Below are positions 10,883 to 24,967 of a stretch of DNA of 64,000 nucleotides, piece by piece. Source of the DNA: Apostichopus japonicus (lineage: Eukaryota > Echinodermata > Holothuroidea > Aspidochirotida > Stichopodidae); the NCBI RefSeq assembly GCF_037975245.1, contig NC_092577.1, positions 23,028,398-23,092,397 on the forward strand, given 5' to 3'. Numbering within the stretch: the stretch's first letter is position 1; every line of letters starts with the position of its first letter. The position numbers and the translations under genes are program-made. The notes beneath the pieces were generated by a model. That model ran no database searches. It was not told where the DNA came from and saw only the letters and a list, made by a program, of their open reading frames with translations.

Positions 10883-12200
10883 GTCTACGGCCACATCACG
10901 TTGACTATACCGGTTCTCGTCCGATCACCGAAGTCAAGCAACGTAGAGCGCAGTCAGTACTAAGGTGGGTGACCGCCTGGGAATACTGGGTGCCGTAGGC
11001 TTTTATTTTCCTCATTGATAACACTATGTTGCAACGACGATGAAAAATTGAAATGGCCTACATTGACCTCTTGTTATGTCTACGGCCATATCACGTTGAC
11101 TATACCGGTTCTCGTCCGATCACCGAAGTCAAGCAACGTAGAGCGCAGTCAGTACTTGGATGGGTGACCGCCTGGGAATACTGGGTGCCGTAGGCTTTTA
11201 TTTTCCTAATTGATAACACTATGTTGCCACGACGATGAAAAATTGAAATGGCCTACATTGACCTCTTGTTATGTCTACGGCCATATCACGTTGACTATAC
11301 CGGTTCTCGTCCGATCACCGAAGTCAAGCAACGTAGAGCGCAGTCAGTACTTGGATGGGTGACCGCCTGGGAATACTGGGTGCCGTAGGCCTTTCTTGTT
11401 CTAATTAGAACACTGTCTTGCCACAAGGAAAGCGATTTGAAAATCGAATATATTAATAAATAACTCGATTGTTTTTATATATTAGAATTTAATACATATA
11501 TATGTGAAGTATAGATTAACTTAATATATATTAAATACATTCATGTATAATATATACATTAAATCCACTCATCATAACCTACCAAACAACTAGCCTGCAT
11601 TTCACCTCTTGTAATGTCTACGGCCACATCACGATGACTATACCGGTTCTCGTCCGATCACCGAAGTCAAGCAACGTAGAGCGCAGTCAGTACTTGGATG
11701 GGTGACCGCCTGGGAATACTGGGTGCCGTAGGCTTTTATTTTCCTCATTGATAACACTATGTTGCCACGACGATGAGAAATTGAAATGGCCTACATTGAC
11801 CTCTTGTTATGTCTACGGCCATATCACGTTGACTATACCGGTTCTCGTCCGATCACAGAAGTCAAGCATCGAAGAGCGCAGTCAGTACTTGGATGGGTGA
11901 CCGCCTGGGAATACTGGGTGCCGTAGGCTTTTATTTTCCTAATTGATAACACTATGTTGCCACGACGATGAGAAATTGAAATGGCCTACATTGACCTCTT
12001 GTCATGTCTACGGCCATATCACGTTGACTATTCCGGTTCTCGTCCGATCACCGAAGTCAAGCAACGTAGAGCGCAGTCAGTACTTGGATGGGTGACCGCC
12101 TGGGAACACTGGGTGCCGTAGGCTTTTATTTTCCTAATTGATAACACTATGTTGCCACGACGATGAGAAATTGAAATGGCCTCCATTGACCTCTTCTTAT

Positions 12201-12319
12201 GTCTACGGCCATATCACGTTGACTATACCGGTTCTCGTCCGATCACCGAAGTCAAGCAACGTAGAGCGCAGTCAGTACTTGGATGGGTGACCGCCTGGGA
12301 ATACTGGGTGCAGTAGGCT
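12201..12319 (+). rRNA. 5S variant with C112A (GCAGTAGG)
   Basis: The 3' strand of helix I reads CAGTAGGC, losing the G7-C112 pair. Eight copies share it: 9612, 10345, 12201, 24968, 30739, 32553, 33777, 35591. All lie left of 36 kb, and most sit directly before a GTCTAC gene followed by a CTTCC 3' flank, so they trace one lineage spread by segmental duplication. Confidence 0.8.
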
Positions 12320-12737
12320 TTTATTTTCCTAATTGATAACACTATGTTGCCACGACGATGAGAAATTGAAATGGCCTACATTGACCTCTTCTTATGTCTA
12401 CGGCCATATCACGTTGACTATACCGGTTCTCGTCCGATCACCGAAGTCAAGCAACGTAGAGCGCAGTCAGTACTTGGATGGGTGACCGCCTGGGAATACT
12501 GGGTGCCGTAGGCCTTCCTTTTCCTAATTAGAACCCTGTCTTGCCACAAGGAAAGCGATTTGAAAATCGAATATATTAATAAATAACTCGATTGTTTTTA
12601 TATATTAGAATTTAATACATATATATGTGAAATATAGATTAACGTAATATATATTAAATACATTCATTATAATATATATATTAAATCCACTGATAATAAC
12701 CTACCAAACAACTAGCCTACATTTCACCTCTTGTAAT

Positions 12738-12757
12738 GTCTACGGCCACATCACGAT
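12738..12757 (+). pseudogene. 5S 5' stub (20 nt)
   Basis: It has the same joint and lies in the segment copied 12767 bp downstream. The next gene is GTCTATGG (13032). Confidence 0.88.
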
Positions 12758-13603
12758 TTCATAATTGATAACACTATGTTGCCACGACAATGAGAAATTG
12801 AAATCGCGTACATTGTCTTGCCACAAAGGTGTCTTGCCACAAGGAAAGCGATTTGAAAATCGAATATATTAAGAAATAACTCGTTTCTTTTTATATATTA
12901 TAATTTTCTACATATATATGTAAAATATAGATTAACATAATATATATTAAATCCATGCATGTATAATATATATATTAAGTGCACTCATCATAACCTACCA
13001 AACAAGTAGCCTACATTTCACCTCTTAGAATGTCTATGGCCACATCACGATGACTATACCGGTTCTCGTCCGATCACCGAAGTCAAGCAACGTAGAGCGC
13101 ACTCAGTACTTGGATGGGTGACCGCCTGGGAATACTGGGTGCCGTAGGCTTTTATTTTCCTCATTGATAACACTATGTTGCCACGACGATGAGAAAGTGA
13201 AATGGCCTACATTGACCTCTTATGTAAACGGCCATATCACGTTGACTATACCGGTTCTCGTCCGATCACCGAAGTCAAGCAACGTAGAGCGCAGTCAGTA
13301 CTTGGATGGGTGACCGCCTGGGAATACTGGGTGCCGTAGGCTTTTATTTTCCTCATTGATAACACTATGTTGCCACGACGATGAGAAATTGAAATGGCCT
13401 ACATTGACCTCTTGTTATGTCTACGGCCATATCACGTTGACTATACCGGTTCTCGTCCGATCACCGAAGTCAAGCAACGAAGAGCGCAGTCAGTACTTGG
13501 ATGGGTGACCGCCTGGGAATACTGGATGCCGTAGGCTTTTATTTTCCTAATTGATAACACTATGTTGCCACGACGATGAAAAATTGAAATGGCCTACATT
13601 TAC

Positions 13604-13689
13604 CTCGTCCGATCACCGAAGTCAAGCAACGTAGAGCGCAGTCAGTACTTGGATGGGTGACCGCCTGGGAATACTGGGTGCCGTAGGCT
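13604..13689 (+). pseudogene. 5'-deleted 5S copy followed by a short spacer
   Basis: It has the same joint as at 381, but the 3' flank is GGCTTTTATTTTCCTCATTG, an S spacer leading to a GTAAAC copy at 13763. The other four deleted copies run into L1. A crossover inside the remaining gene body would explain this. Confidence 0.88.
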
Positions 13690-14347
13690 TTTATTTTCCT
13701 CATTGATAACACTATGTTGCCACGACGATGAGAAAGTGAAATGGCCTACATTGACCTCTTATGTAAACGGCCATATCACGTTGACTATACCGGTTCTCGT
13801 CCGATCACCGAAGTCAAGCAACGTAGAGCGCAGTCAGTACTTGGATGGGTGACCGCCTGGGAATACTGGGTGCCGTAGGCTTTTATTTTCCTCATTGATA
13901 ACACTATGTTGCCACGACGATGAGAAATTGAAATGGCCTACATTGACCTCTTGTTATGTCTACGGCCATATCACGTTGACTATACCGGTTCTCGTCCGAT
14001 CACCGAAGTCAAGCAACGTAGAGCGCAGTCAGTACTTGGATGGGTGACCGCCTGGGAATACTGGGTGCCGTAGGCTTTTATTTTCCTCATTGATAACACT
14101 ATGTTGCCACGACGATGAGAAATTGAAATGGCCTACATTGACCTCTTGTTATGTCTACGGCCATATCACGTTGACTATACCGGTTCTCGTCCGATCACCG
14201 AAGTCAAGCAACGAAGAGCGCAGTCAGTACTTGGATGGGTGACCGCCTGGGAATACTGGATGCCGTAGGCTTTTATTTTCTTAATTGATAACACTATGTT
14301 GCCACGACGATGAAAAATTGAAATGGCCTACATTGACCTCTTCTTAT

Positions 14348-17300
14348 GTCTACGGCCATATCACGTTGACTATACTGGTTCTCGTCCGATCACAGAAGTC
14401 AAGCATCGAAGAGCGCAGTCAGTACTTGGATGGGTGACCGCCTGGGAATACTGGGTGCCGTAGGCTTTTATTTTCCTAATTGATAACACTATGTTGCCAC
14501 GACGATGAAAAATTGAAATGGCCTACATTGTCTTGCCACAAGGAAAGCGATTTGAAAATCGAATATATTAATAAATAACTACTATATGTAAAATATAGGT
14601 TAACATAATATATATTAAATCCATTCATGTATAATATATATATTAAATCCACTCATCATAACCTACCAAACAACTAGCCTACATTTCACCTCTTAGAATG
14701 TCTACGGCCACATCACGATGACTATACCGGTTCTCGTCCGATCACCGAAGTCAAGCAACGTAGAGCGCAGACAGTATTTGGATGGGTGACCGCCTGGGAA
14801 CACTGGGTGCCGTAGGCCTTTTTTTTCCTAATTGATAACACTATGTTGCCACGACGATGAGAAAGTGAAATGGCCTACATTGACCTCTTATGTCTACGGC
14901 CATATCACGTTGACTATACCGGTTCTCGTCCGATCATCGAAGTGAAGCATCGAAGAGCGCAGTCAGTACTTGGATGGGTGACCGCCTGGGAATACTGGGT
15001 GCCGTAGGCCTTTCTTTTTCTAATTAGAACACTGTCTTGCCACAAGGAAAGCGATTTGAAAATCGAATATATTAATAAATAACTCGATTGTTTTTATATA
15101 TTAGAATTTAATACATATATATGTGAAATATAGATTAACTTAATATATATTAAATACATTCATGTATAATATATACATTAAATCCACTCATCATAACCTA
15201 CCAAACAATTAGCCTGCATTTCACCTCTTGTAATGTCTACGGCCACATCACGTTCAATATAGCGGTTCTCGTCCGATCACCGAAGTCAAGCAACGTAGAG
15301 CGCAGTCAGTACTAAGGTGGGTGACCGCCTGGGAATACTGGGTGCCGTAGGCTTTTATTTTCCTAATTGATAACACTATGTTGCCACGACGATGAAAAAG
15401 TGAAATGGCCTACATTGACCTCTTGTTATGTCTACGGCCATATCACGTTGACTATACCGGTTCTCGTCCGATCACCGAAGTCAAGCAACGTAGAGCGCAG
15501 TCAGTACTTGGATGGGTGACCGCCTGGGAATACTGGGTGCCGTAGGCTTTTATTTTCCTAATTGATAACACTATGTTGCCACGACGATGAGAAAGTGAAA
15601 TGGCCTACATTGACCTCTTATGTAAACGGCCATATCACGTTGACTATACCGGTTCTCGTCCGATCACCGAAGTCAAGCAACGTAGAGCGCAGTCAGTACT
15701 TGGATGGGTGACCGCCTGGGAATACTGGGTGCCGTAGGCCTTCCTTTTCCTAATTAGAACACTGTCTTGCCACAAGGAAAGCGATTTGAAAATCGAATAT
15801 ATTAATAAATAACTCGATTGTTTTTATATATTAGAATTTAATACATATATATGTGAAATATAGATTAACTTAATATATATTAAATACATTCATGTATAAT
15901 ATATACATTAAATCCACTCATCATAACCTACCAAACAACTAGCCTGCATTTCACCTCTTGTAATGTCTACGGCCACATCACGTTGACTATACCGGTTCTC
16001 GTCCGATCACCGAAGTCAAGCAACGTAGAGCGCAGTCAGTACTAAGGTGGGTGACCGCCTGGGAATACTGGGTGCCGTAGGCTTTTATTTTCCTCATTGA
16101 TAACACTATGTTGCAACGACGATGAAAAATTGAAATGGCCTACATTGACCTCTTGTTATGTCTACGGCCATATCACGTTGACTATACCGGTTCTCGTCCG
16201 ATCACCGAAGTCAAGCAACGTAGAGCGCAGTCAGTACTTGGATGGGTGACCGCCTGGGAATACTGGGTGCCGTAGGCTTTTATTTTCCTAATTGATAACA
16301 CTATGTTGCCACGACGATGAAAAATTGAAATGGCCTACATTGACCTCTTGTTATGTCTACGGCCATATCACGTTGACTATACCGGTTCTCGTCCGATCAC
16401 CGAAGTCAAGCAACGTAGAGCGCAGTCAGTACTTGGATGGGTGACCGCCTGGGAATACTGGGTGCCGTAGGCCTTTCTTTTTCTAATTAGAACACTGTCT
16501 TGCCACAAGGAAAGCGATTTGAAAATCGAATATATTAATAAATAACTCGATTGTTTTTATATATTAGAATTTAATACATATATATGTGAAATATAGATTA
16601 ACTTAATATATATTAAATACATTCATGTATAATATATACATTAAATCCACTCATCATAACCTACCAAACAACTAGCCTGCATTTCACCTCTTGTAATGTC
16701 TACGGCCACATCACGATGACTATACCGGTTCTCGTCCGATCAGGTAAGTCAAGCAACGTAGAGCGCAGTCAGTACTTGGATGGGTGACCGCCTGGGAATA
16801 CTGGGTGCCGTAGGCTTTTATTTTCCTCATTGATAACACTATGTTGCCACGATGATGAGAAATTGAAATGGCCTACATTGACCTCTTGTTATGTCTACGG
16901 CCATATCACGTTGACTATACCGGTTCTCGTCCGATCACAGAAGTCAAGCATCGAAGAGCGCAGTCAGTACTTGGATGGGTGACCGCCTGGGAATACTGGG
17001 TGCCGTAGGCTTTTATTTTCCTAATTGATAACACTATGTTGCCACGACGATGAAAAATTGAAATGGCCTACATTGACCTCTTGTCATGTCTACGGCCATA
17101 TCACGTTGACTATTCCGGTTCTCGTCCGATCACCGAAGTCAAGCAACGTAGAGCGCAGTCAGTACTTGGATGGGTGACCGCCTGGGAATACTGGGTGCCG
17201 TAGGCTTTTATTTTCCTAATTGATAACACTATGTTGCCACGACGATGAGAAATTGAAATGGCCTACATTGTCTTGCCACAAGGAAAAAGATTTGAAAATC

Positions 17301-18945
17301 GAATATATTAATAACTACTATATGTAAAATATAGGTTAACATAATATATATTAAATCCATTCATATATAATATATATATTAAATCCACTCATCATAACCT
17401 ACCAAACAACTAGCCTACATTTCACCTCTTGTAATGTCTACGGCCACATCACGTTCAATATAGCGGTTCTCGTCCGATCACCGAAGTCAAGCAACGTAGA
17501 GCGCAGTCAGTACTAAGGTGGGTGACCGCCTGGGAATACTGGGTGCCGTAGGCTTTTATTTTCCTAATTGATAACACTATGTTGCCACGACGATGAAAAA
17601 GTGAAATGGCCTACATTGACCTCTTGTTATGTCTACGGCCATATCACGTTGACTATACCGGTTCTCGTCCGATCACCGAAGTCAAGCAACGTAGAGCGCA
17701 GTCAGTACTTGGATGGGTGACCGCCTGGGAATACTGGGTGCCGTAGGCTTTTATTTTCCTAATTGATAACACTATGTTGCCACGACGATGAGAAAGTGAA
17801 ATGGCCTACATTGACCTCTTATGTAAACGGCCATATCACGTTGACTATACCGGTTCTCGTCCGATCACCGAAGTCAAGCAACGTAGAGCGCAGTCAGTAC
17901 TTGGATGGGTGACCGCCTGGGAATACTGGGTGCCGTAGGCCTTCCTTTTCCTAATTAGAACACTGTCTTGCCACAAGGAAAGCGATTTGAAAATCGAATA
18001 TATTAATAAATAACTCGATTGTTTTTATATATTAGAATTTAATACATATATATGTGAAATATAGATTAACTTAATATATATTAAATACATTCATGTATAA
18101 TATATACATTAAATCCACTCATCATAACCTACCAAACAACTAGCCTGCATTTCACCTCTTGTAATGTCTACGGCCACATCACGTTGACTATACCGGTTCT
18201 CGTCCGATCACCGAAGTCAAGCAACGTAGAGCGCAGTCAGTACTAAGGTGGGTGACCGCCTGGGAATACTGGGTGCCGTAGGCTTTTATTTTCCTCATTG
18301 ATAACACTATGTTGCAACGACGATGAAAAATTGAAATGGCCTACATTGACCTCTTGTTATGTCTACGGCCATATCACGTTGACTATACCGGTTCTCGTCC
18401 GATCACCGAAGTCAAGCAACGTAGAGCGCAGTCAGTACTTGGATGGGTGACCGCCTGGGAATACTGGGTGCCGTAGGCTTTTATTTTCCTAATTGATAAC
18501 ACTATGTTGCCACGACGATGAAAAATTGAAATGGCCTACATTGACCTCTTGTTATGTCTACGGCCATATCACGTTGACTATACCGGTTCTCGTCCGATCA
18601 CCGAAGTCAAGCAACGTAGAGCGCAGTCAGTACTTGGATGGGTGACCGCCTGGGAATACTGGGTGCCGTAGGCTTTTATTTTCCTAATTGATAACACTAT
18701 GTTGCCACGCGGATGAGAAATTGAAATGGCCTACATTGACCTGTTGTTATGTCTACGGCCACATCACGTTGACTATACCGGTTCTCGTCCGATCACCGAA
18801 GTCAAGCAACGTAGAGCGCAGTCAGTACTTGGATGGGTGACCGCCTGGGAATACTGGATGCCGTAGGCTTTTATTTTCTTAATTGATAACACTATGTTGC
18901 CACGACGATGAAAAATTGAAATGGCCTACATTGACCTCTTCTTAT
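14348..18945 (+). rRNA. 5S block E: first copy of the 4598-bp segment
   Basis: Starts: 14348, 14700, 14892, 15235, 15430, 15622, 15965, 16160, 16355, 16698, 16893, 17088, 17436, 17631, 17823, 18166, 18361, 18556, 18751. Copies 14348 through 17088 have partners 4598 bp downstream with matching rare variants: GCAGACAGTATTTGG and a T8 run (14700); GATCATCGAAGTGAAG (14892); TTCAATATAGCGG plus CTAAGG (15235). Within the block, 15235-16355 recurs at 17436-18556 shifted 2201 bp. Copies 15622 and 17823 begin GTAAAC. Copy 16698 carries CAGGTAAGT without CTAAGG. Confidence 0.93.
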
Positions 18946-21800
18946 GTCTACGGCCATATCACGTTGACTATACTGGTTCTCGTCCGATCACAGAAGTCAA
19001 GCATCGAAGAGCGCAGTCAGTACTTGGATGGGTGACCGCCTGGGAATACTGGGTGCCGTAGGCTTTTATTTTCCTAATTGATAACACTATGTTGCCACGA
19101 CGATGAAAAATTGAAATGGCCTACATTGTCTTGCCACAAGGAAAGCGATTTGAAAATCGAATATATTAATAAATAACTACTATATGTAAAATATAGGTTA
19201 ACATAATATATATTAAATCCATTCATGTATAATATATATATTAAATCCACTCATCATAACCTACCAAACAACTAGCCTACATTTCACCTCTTAGAATGTC
19301 TACGGCCACATCACGATGACTATACCGGTTCTCGTCCGATCACCGAAGTCAAGCAACGTAGAGCGCAGACAGTATTTGGATGGGTGACCGCCTGGGAACA
19401 CTGGGTGCCGTAGGCCTTTTTTTTCCTAATTGATAACACTATGTTGCCACGACGATGAGAAAGTGAAATGGCCTACATTGACCTCTTATGTCTACGGCCA
19501 TATCACGTTGACTATACCGGTTCTCGTCCGATCATCGAAGTGAAGCATCGAAGAGCGCAGTCAGTACTTGGATGGGTGACCGCCTGGGAATACTGGGTGC
19601 CGTAGGCCTTTCTTTTTCTAATTAGAACACTGTCTTGCCACAAGGAAAGCGATTTGAAAATCGAATATATTAATAAATAACTCGATTGTTTTTATATATT
19701 AGAATTTAATACATATATATGTGAAATATAGATTAACTTAATATATATTAAATACATTCATGTATAATATATACGTTAAATCCACTCATCATAACCTACC
19801 AAACAATTAGCCTGCATTTCACCTCTTGTAATGTCTACGGCCACATCACGTTCAATATAGCGGTTCTCGTCCGATCACCGAAGTCAAGCAACGTAGAGCG
19901 CAGTCAGTACTAAGGTGGGTGACCGCCTGGGAATACTGGGTGCCGTAGGCTTTTATTTTCCTAATTGATAACACTATGTTGCCACGACGATGAAAAAGTG
20001 AAATGGCCTACATTGACCTCTTGTTATGTCTACGGCCATATCACGTTGACTATACCGGTTCTCGTCCGATCACCGAAGTCAAGCAACGTAGAGCGCAGTC
20101 AGTACTTGGATGGGTGACCGCCTGGGAATACTGGGTGCCGTAGGCTTTTATTTTCCTAATTGATAACACTATGTTGCCACGACGATGAGAAAGTGAAATG
20201 GCCTACATTGACCTCTTATGTAAACGGCCATATCACGTTGACTATACCGGTTCTCGTCCGATCACCGAAGTCAAGCAACGTAGAGCGCAGTCAGTACTTG
20301 GATGGGTGACCGCCTGGGAATACTGGGTGCCGTAGGCCTTCCTTTTCCTAATTAGAACACTGTCTTGCCACAAGGAAAGCGATTTGAAAATCGAATATAT
20401 TAATAAATAACTCGATTGTTTTTATATATTAGAATTTAATACATATATATGTGAAATATAGATTAACTTAATATATATTAAATACATTCATGTATAATAT
20501 ATACATTAAATCCACTCATCATAACCTACCAAACAACTAGCCTGCATTTCACCTCTTGTAATGTCTACGGCCACATCACGTTGACTATACCGGTTCTCGT
20601 CCGATCACCGAAGTCAAGCAACGTAGAGCGCAGTCAGTACTAAGGTGGGTGACCGCCTGGGAATACTGGGTGCCGTAGGCTTTTATTTTCCTCATTGATA
20701 ACACTATGTTGCAACGACGATGAAAAATTGAAATGGCCTACATTGACCTCTTGTTATGTCTACGGCCATATCACGTTGACTATACCGGTTCTCGTCCGAT
20801 CACCGAAGTCAAGCAACGTAGAGCGCAGTCAGTACTTGGATGGGTGACCGCCTGGGAATACTGGGTGCCGTAGGCTTTTATTTTCCTAATTGATAACACT
20901 ATGTTGCCACGACGATGAAAAATTGAAATGGCCTACATTGACCTCTTGTTATGTCTACGGCCATATCACGTTGACTATACCGGTTCTCGTCCGATCACCG
21001 AAGTCAAGCAACGTAGAGCGCAGTCAGTACTTGGATGGGTGACCGCCTGGGAATACTGGGTGCCGTAGGCCTTTCTTTTTCTAATTAGAACACTGTCTTG
21101 CCACAAGGAAAGCGATTTGAAAATCGAATATATTAATAAATAACTCGATTGTTTTTATATATTAGAATTTAATACATATATATGTGAAATATAGATTAAC
21201 TTAATATATATTAAATACATTCATGTATAATATATACATTAAATCCACTCATCATAACCTACCAAACAACTAGCCTGCATTTCACCTCTTGTAATGTCTA
21301 CGGCCACATCACGATGACTATACCGGTTCTCGTCCGATCAGGTAAGTCAAGCAACGTAGAGCGCAGTCAGTACTTGGATGGGTGACCGCCTGGGAATACT
21401 GGGTGCCGTAGGCTTTTATTTTCCTCATTGATAACACTATGTTGCCACGATGATGAGAAATTGAAATGGCCTACATTGACCTCTTGTTATGTCTACGGCC
21501 ATATCACGTTGACTATACCGGTTCTCGTCCGATCACAGAAGTCAAGCATCGAAGAGCGCAGTCAGTACTTGGATGGGTGACCGCCTGGGAATACTGGGTG
21601 CCGTAGGCTTTTATTTTCCTAATTGATAACACTATGTTGCCACGACGATGAAAAATTGAAATGGCCTACATTGACCTCTTGTCATGTCTACGGCCATATC
21701 ACGTTGACTATTCCGGTTCTCGTCCGATCACCGAAGTCAAGCAACGTAGAGCGCAGTCAGTACTTGGATGGGTGACCGCCTGGGAATACTGGGTGCCGTA
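14348..21800 (+). repeat. 4598-bp segmental duplication
   Basis: Twelve consecutive genes (14348-17088) and their spacers reappear at 18946-21686 with a constant offset. One noted difference is ATATACATTAAATCC versus ATATACGTTAAATCC near 15175/19773. The match ends within the spacer after 17088/21686, where one side has an L2 and the other an L1 spacer. Confidence 0.88.
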
Positions 21801-24800
21801 GGCCTTTCTTTTTCTAATTAGAACACTGTCTTGCCACAAGGAAAGCGATTTGAAAATCGAATATATTAATAAATAACTCGATTGTTTTTATATATTAGAA
21901 TTTAATACATATATATGTGAAATATAGATTAACTTAATATATATTAAATACATTCATGTATAATATATACATTAAATCCACTCATCATAACCTACCAAAC
22001 AACTAGCCTGCATTTCACCTCTTGTAATGTCTACGGCCACATCACGATGACTATACCGGTTCTCGTCCGATCAGGTAAGTCAAGCAACGTAGAGCGCAGT
22101 CAGTACTTGGATGGGTGACCGCCTGGGAATACTGGGTGCCGTAGGCTTTTATTTTCCTCATTGATAACACTATGTTGCCACGATGATGAGAAATTGAAAT
22201 GGCCTACATTGACCTCTTGTTATGTCTACGGCCATATCACGTTGACTATACCGGTTCTCGTCCGATCACAGAAGTCAAGCATCGAAGAGCGCAGTCAGTA
22301 CTTGGATGGGTGACCGCCTGGGAATACTGGGTGCCGTAGGCTTTTATTTTCCTAATTGATAACACTATGTTGCCACGACGATGAAAAATTGAAATGGCCT
22401 ACATTGACCTCTTGTCATGTCTACGGCCATATCACGTTGACTATTCCGGTTCTCGTCCGATCACCGAAGTCAAGCAACGTAGAGCGCAGTCAGTACTTGG
22501 ATGGGTGACCGCCTGGGAATACTGGGTGCCGTAGGCTTTTATTTTCCTAATTGATAACACTATGTTGCCACGACGATGAGAAATTGAAATGGCCTACATT
22601 GTCTTGCCACAAGGAAAAAGATTTGAAAATCGAATATATTAATAACTACTATATGTAAAATATAGGTTAACATAATATATATTAAATCCATTCATATATA
22701 ATATATATATTAAATCCACTCATCATAACCTACCAAACAACTAGCCTACATTTCACCTCTTGTAATGTCTACGGCCACATCACGTTCAATATAGCGGTTC
22801 TCGTCCGATCACCGAAGTCAAGCAACGTAGAGCGCAGTCAGTACTAAGGTGGGTGACCGCCTGGGAATACTGGGTGCCGTAGGCTTTTATTTTCCTAATT
22901 GATAACACTATGTTGCCACGACGATGAAAAAGTGAAATGGCCTACATTGACCTCTTGTTATGTCTACGGCCATATCACGTTGACTATACCGGTTCTCGTC
23001 CGATCACCGAAGTCAAGCAACGTAGAGCGCAGTCAGTACTTGGATGGGTGACCGCCTGGGAATACTGGGTGCCGTAGGCTTTTATTTTCCTAATTGATAA
23101 CACTATGTTGCCACGACGATGAGAAAGTGAAATGGCCTACATTGACCTCTTATGTAAACGGCCATATCACGTTGACTATACCGGTTCTCGTCCGATCACC
23201 GAAGTCAAGCAACGTAGAGCGCAGTCAGTACTTGGATGGGTGACCGCCTGGGAATACTGGGTGCCGTAGGCCTTCCTTTTCCTAATTAGAACACTGTCTT
23301 GCCACAAGGAAAGCGATTTGAAAATCGAATATATTAATAAATAACTCGATTGTTTTTATATATTAGAATTTAATACATATATATGTGAAATATAGATTAA
23401 CTTAATATATATTAAATACATTCATGTATAATATATACATTAAATCCACTCATCATAACCTACCAAACAACTAGCCTGCATTTCACCTCTTGTAATGTCT
23501 ACGGCCACATCACGTTGACTATACCGGTTCTCGTCCGATCACCGAAGTCAAGCAACGTAGAGCGCAGTCAGTACTAAGGTGGGTGACCGCCTGGGAATAC
23601 TGGGTGCCGTAGGCTTTTATTTTCCTCATTGATAACACTATGTTGCAACGACGATGAAAAATTGAAATGGCCTACATTGACCTCTTGTTATGTCTACGGC
23701 CATATCACGTTGACTATACCGGTTCTCGTCCGATCACCGAAGTCAAGCAACGTAGAGCGCAGTCAGTACTTGGATGGGTGACCGCCTGGGAATACTGGGT
23801 GCCGTAGGCTTTTATTTTCCTAATTGATAACACTATGTTGCCACGACGATGAAAAATTGAAATGGCCTACATTGACCTCTTGTTATGTCTACGGCCATAT
23901 CACGTTGACTATACCGGTTCTCGTCCGATCACCGAAGTCAAGCAACGTAGAGCGCAGTCAGTACTTGGATGGGTGACCGCCTGGGAATACTGGGTGCCGT
24001 AGGCCTTTCTTTTTCTAATTAGAACACTGTCTTGCCACAAGGAAAGCGATTTGAAAATCGAATATATTAATAAATAACTCGATTGTTTTTATATATTAGA
24101 ATTTAATACATATATATGTGAAATATAGATTAACTTAATATATATTAAATACATTCATGTATAATATATACATTAAATCCACTCATCATAACCTACCAAA
24201 CAACTAGCCTGCATTTCACCTCTTGTAATGTCTACGGCCACATCACGATGACTATACCGGTTCTCGTCCGATCAGGTAAGTCAAGCAACGTAGAGCGCAG
24301 TCAGTACTTGGATGGGTGACCGCCTGGGAATACTGGGTGCCGTAGGCTTTTATTTTCCTCATTGATAACACTATGTTGCCACGACGATGAGAAATTGAAA
24401 TGGCCTACATTGACCTCTTGTTATGTCTACGGCCATATCACGTTGACTATACCGGTTCTCGTCCGATCACAGAAGTCAAGCATCGAAGAGCGCAGTCAGT
24501 ACTTGGATGGGTGACCGCCTGGGAATACTGGGTGCCGTAGGCTTTTATTTTCCTAATTGATAACACTATGTTGCCACGACGATGAAAAATTGAAATGGCC
24601 TACATTGACCTCTTGTCATGTCTACGGCCATATCACGTTGACTATTCCGGTTCTCGTCCGATCACCGAAGTCAAGCAACGTAGAGCGCAGTCAGTACTTG
24701 GATGGGTGACCGCCTGGGAATACTGGGTGCCGTAGGCTTTTATTTTCCTAATTGATAACACTATGTTGCCACGACGATGAGAAATTGAAATGGCCTACAT

Positions 24801-24967
24801 TGTCTTGCCACAAGGAAAAAGATTTGAAAATCGAATATATTAATAACTACTATATGTAAAATATAGGTTAACATAATATATATTAAATCCATTCATATAT
24901 AATATATATATTAAATCCACTCATCATAACCTACCAAACAACTAGCCTACATTTCACCTCTTAGAAT
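18946..24967 (+). rRNA. 5S block F: second copy of the 4598-bp segment, further duplicated
   Basis: Starts: 18946, 19298, 19490, 19833, 20028, 20220, 20573, 20758, 20953, 21296, 21491, 21686, 22029, 22224, 22419, 22767, 22962, 23154, 23497, 23692, 23887, 24230, 24425, 24620. The three-gene cassette 21296-21491-21686 (CAGGTAAGT; C47A+A59T+T62A; A27T) is tandemly repeated 733 bp later at 22029-22224-22419, and again at 24230-24425-24620. The run 19833-21686 recurs at 22767-24620 shifted 2934 bp. GTAAAC copies are at 20220 and 23154. The spacer after 21686 is L1, while those after 22419 and 24620 are L2, so a repeat boundary falls there. Confidence 0.93.
21296..22761 (+). repeat. 733-bp three-gene tandem duplication
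   Basis: Two adjacent units (21296 and 22029), each with a CAGGTAAGT gene, a C47A+A59T+T62A gene and an A27T gene, at 195-bp spacing. A third relative lies at 24230. Both adjacent units share CACGATGATGAG in the first spacer; the third has CACGACGATGAG. Confidence 0.88.

Larger units (their letters stand above)
9229..12200 (+). rRNA. 5S block C: mixed genes with L1 and L2 spacers
   Basis: Starts: 9229, 9612, 9807, 10150, 10345, 10540, 10883, 11078, 11273, 11616, 11811, 12006. The 9229 copy begins GTAAAC. Copies 9612 and 10150 read GTTCAATATACC in the 5' third and carry CAGGTAAGT. Copies 9612 and 10345 have C112A (GCAGTAGG), which removes a helix I pair. Copies 10150 and 10883 have the CTAAGG C-box variant. 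The series 10883-12006 recurs at 15965-17088 with a constant 5082-bp shift. Copies 11811 (C47A, A59T, T62A) and 12006 (A27T) belong to a pair seen many times later. Confidence 0.93.
12201..14347 (+). rRNA. 5S block D: segment duplicated 12.77 kb downstream
   Basis: Full-length starts: 12201, 12396, 13032, 13224, 13419, 13763, 13958, 14153; stub 12738; 5'-deleted copy 13604. The run 12201-12396-12738-13032-13224-13419-13604 recurs at 24968-25163-25505-25799-25991-26186-26371, each shifted exactly 12767 bp, with the same diagnostic changes: C112A in the first; GTCTATGG plus G71C in the fourth; GTAAAC in the fifth; T62A and G108A in the sixth; the 33-nt 5' deletion in the seventh. Copies 13763, 13958 and 14153 recur at 29421, 29616 and 29811, shifted 15658 bp. 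This indicates segmental copying within the array. Confidence 0.92.
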
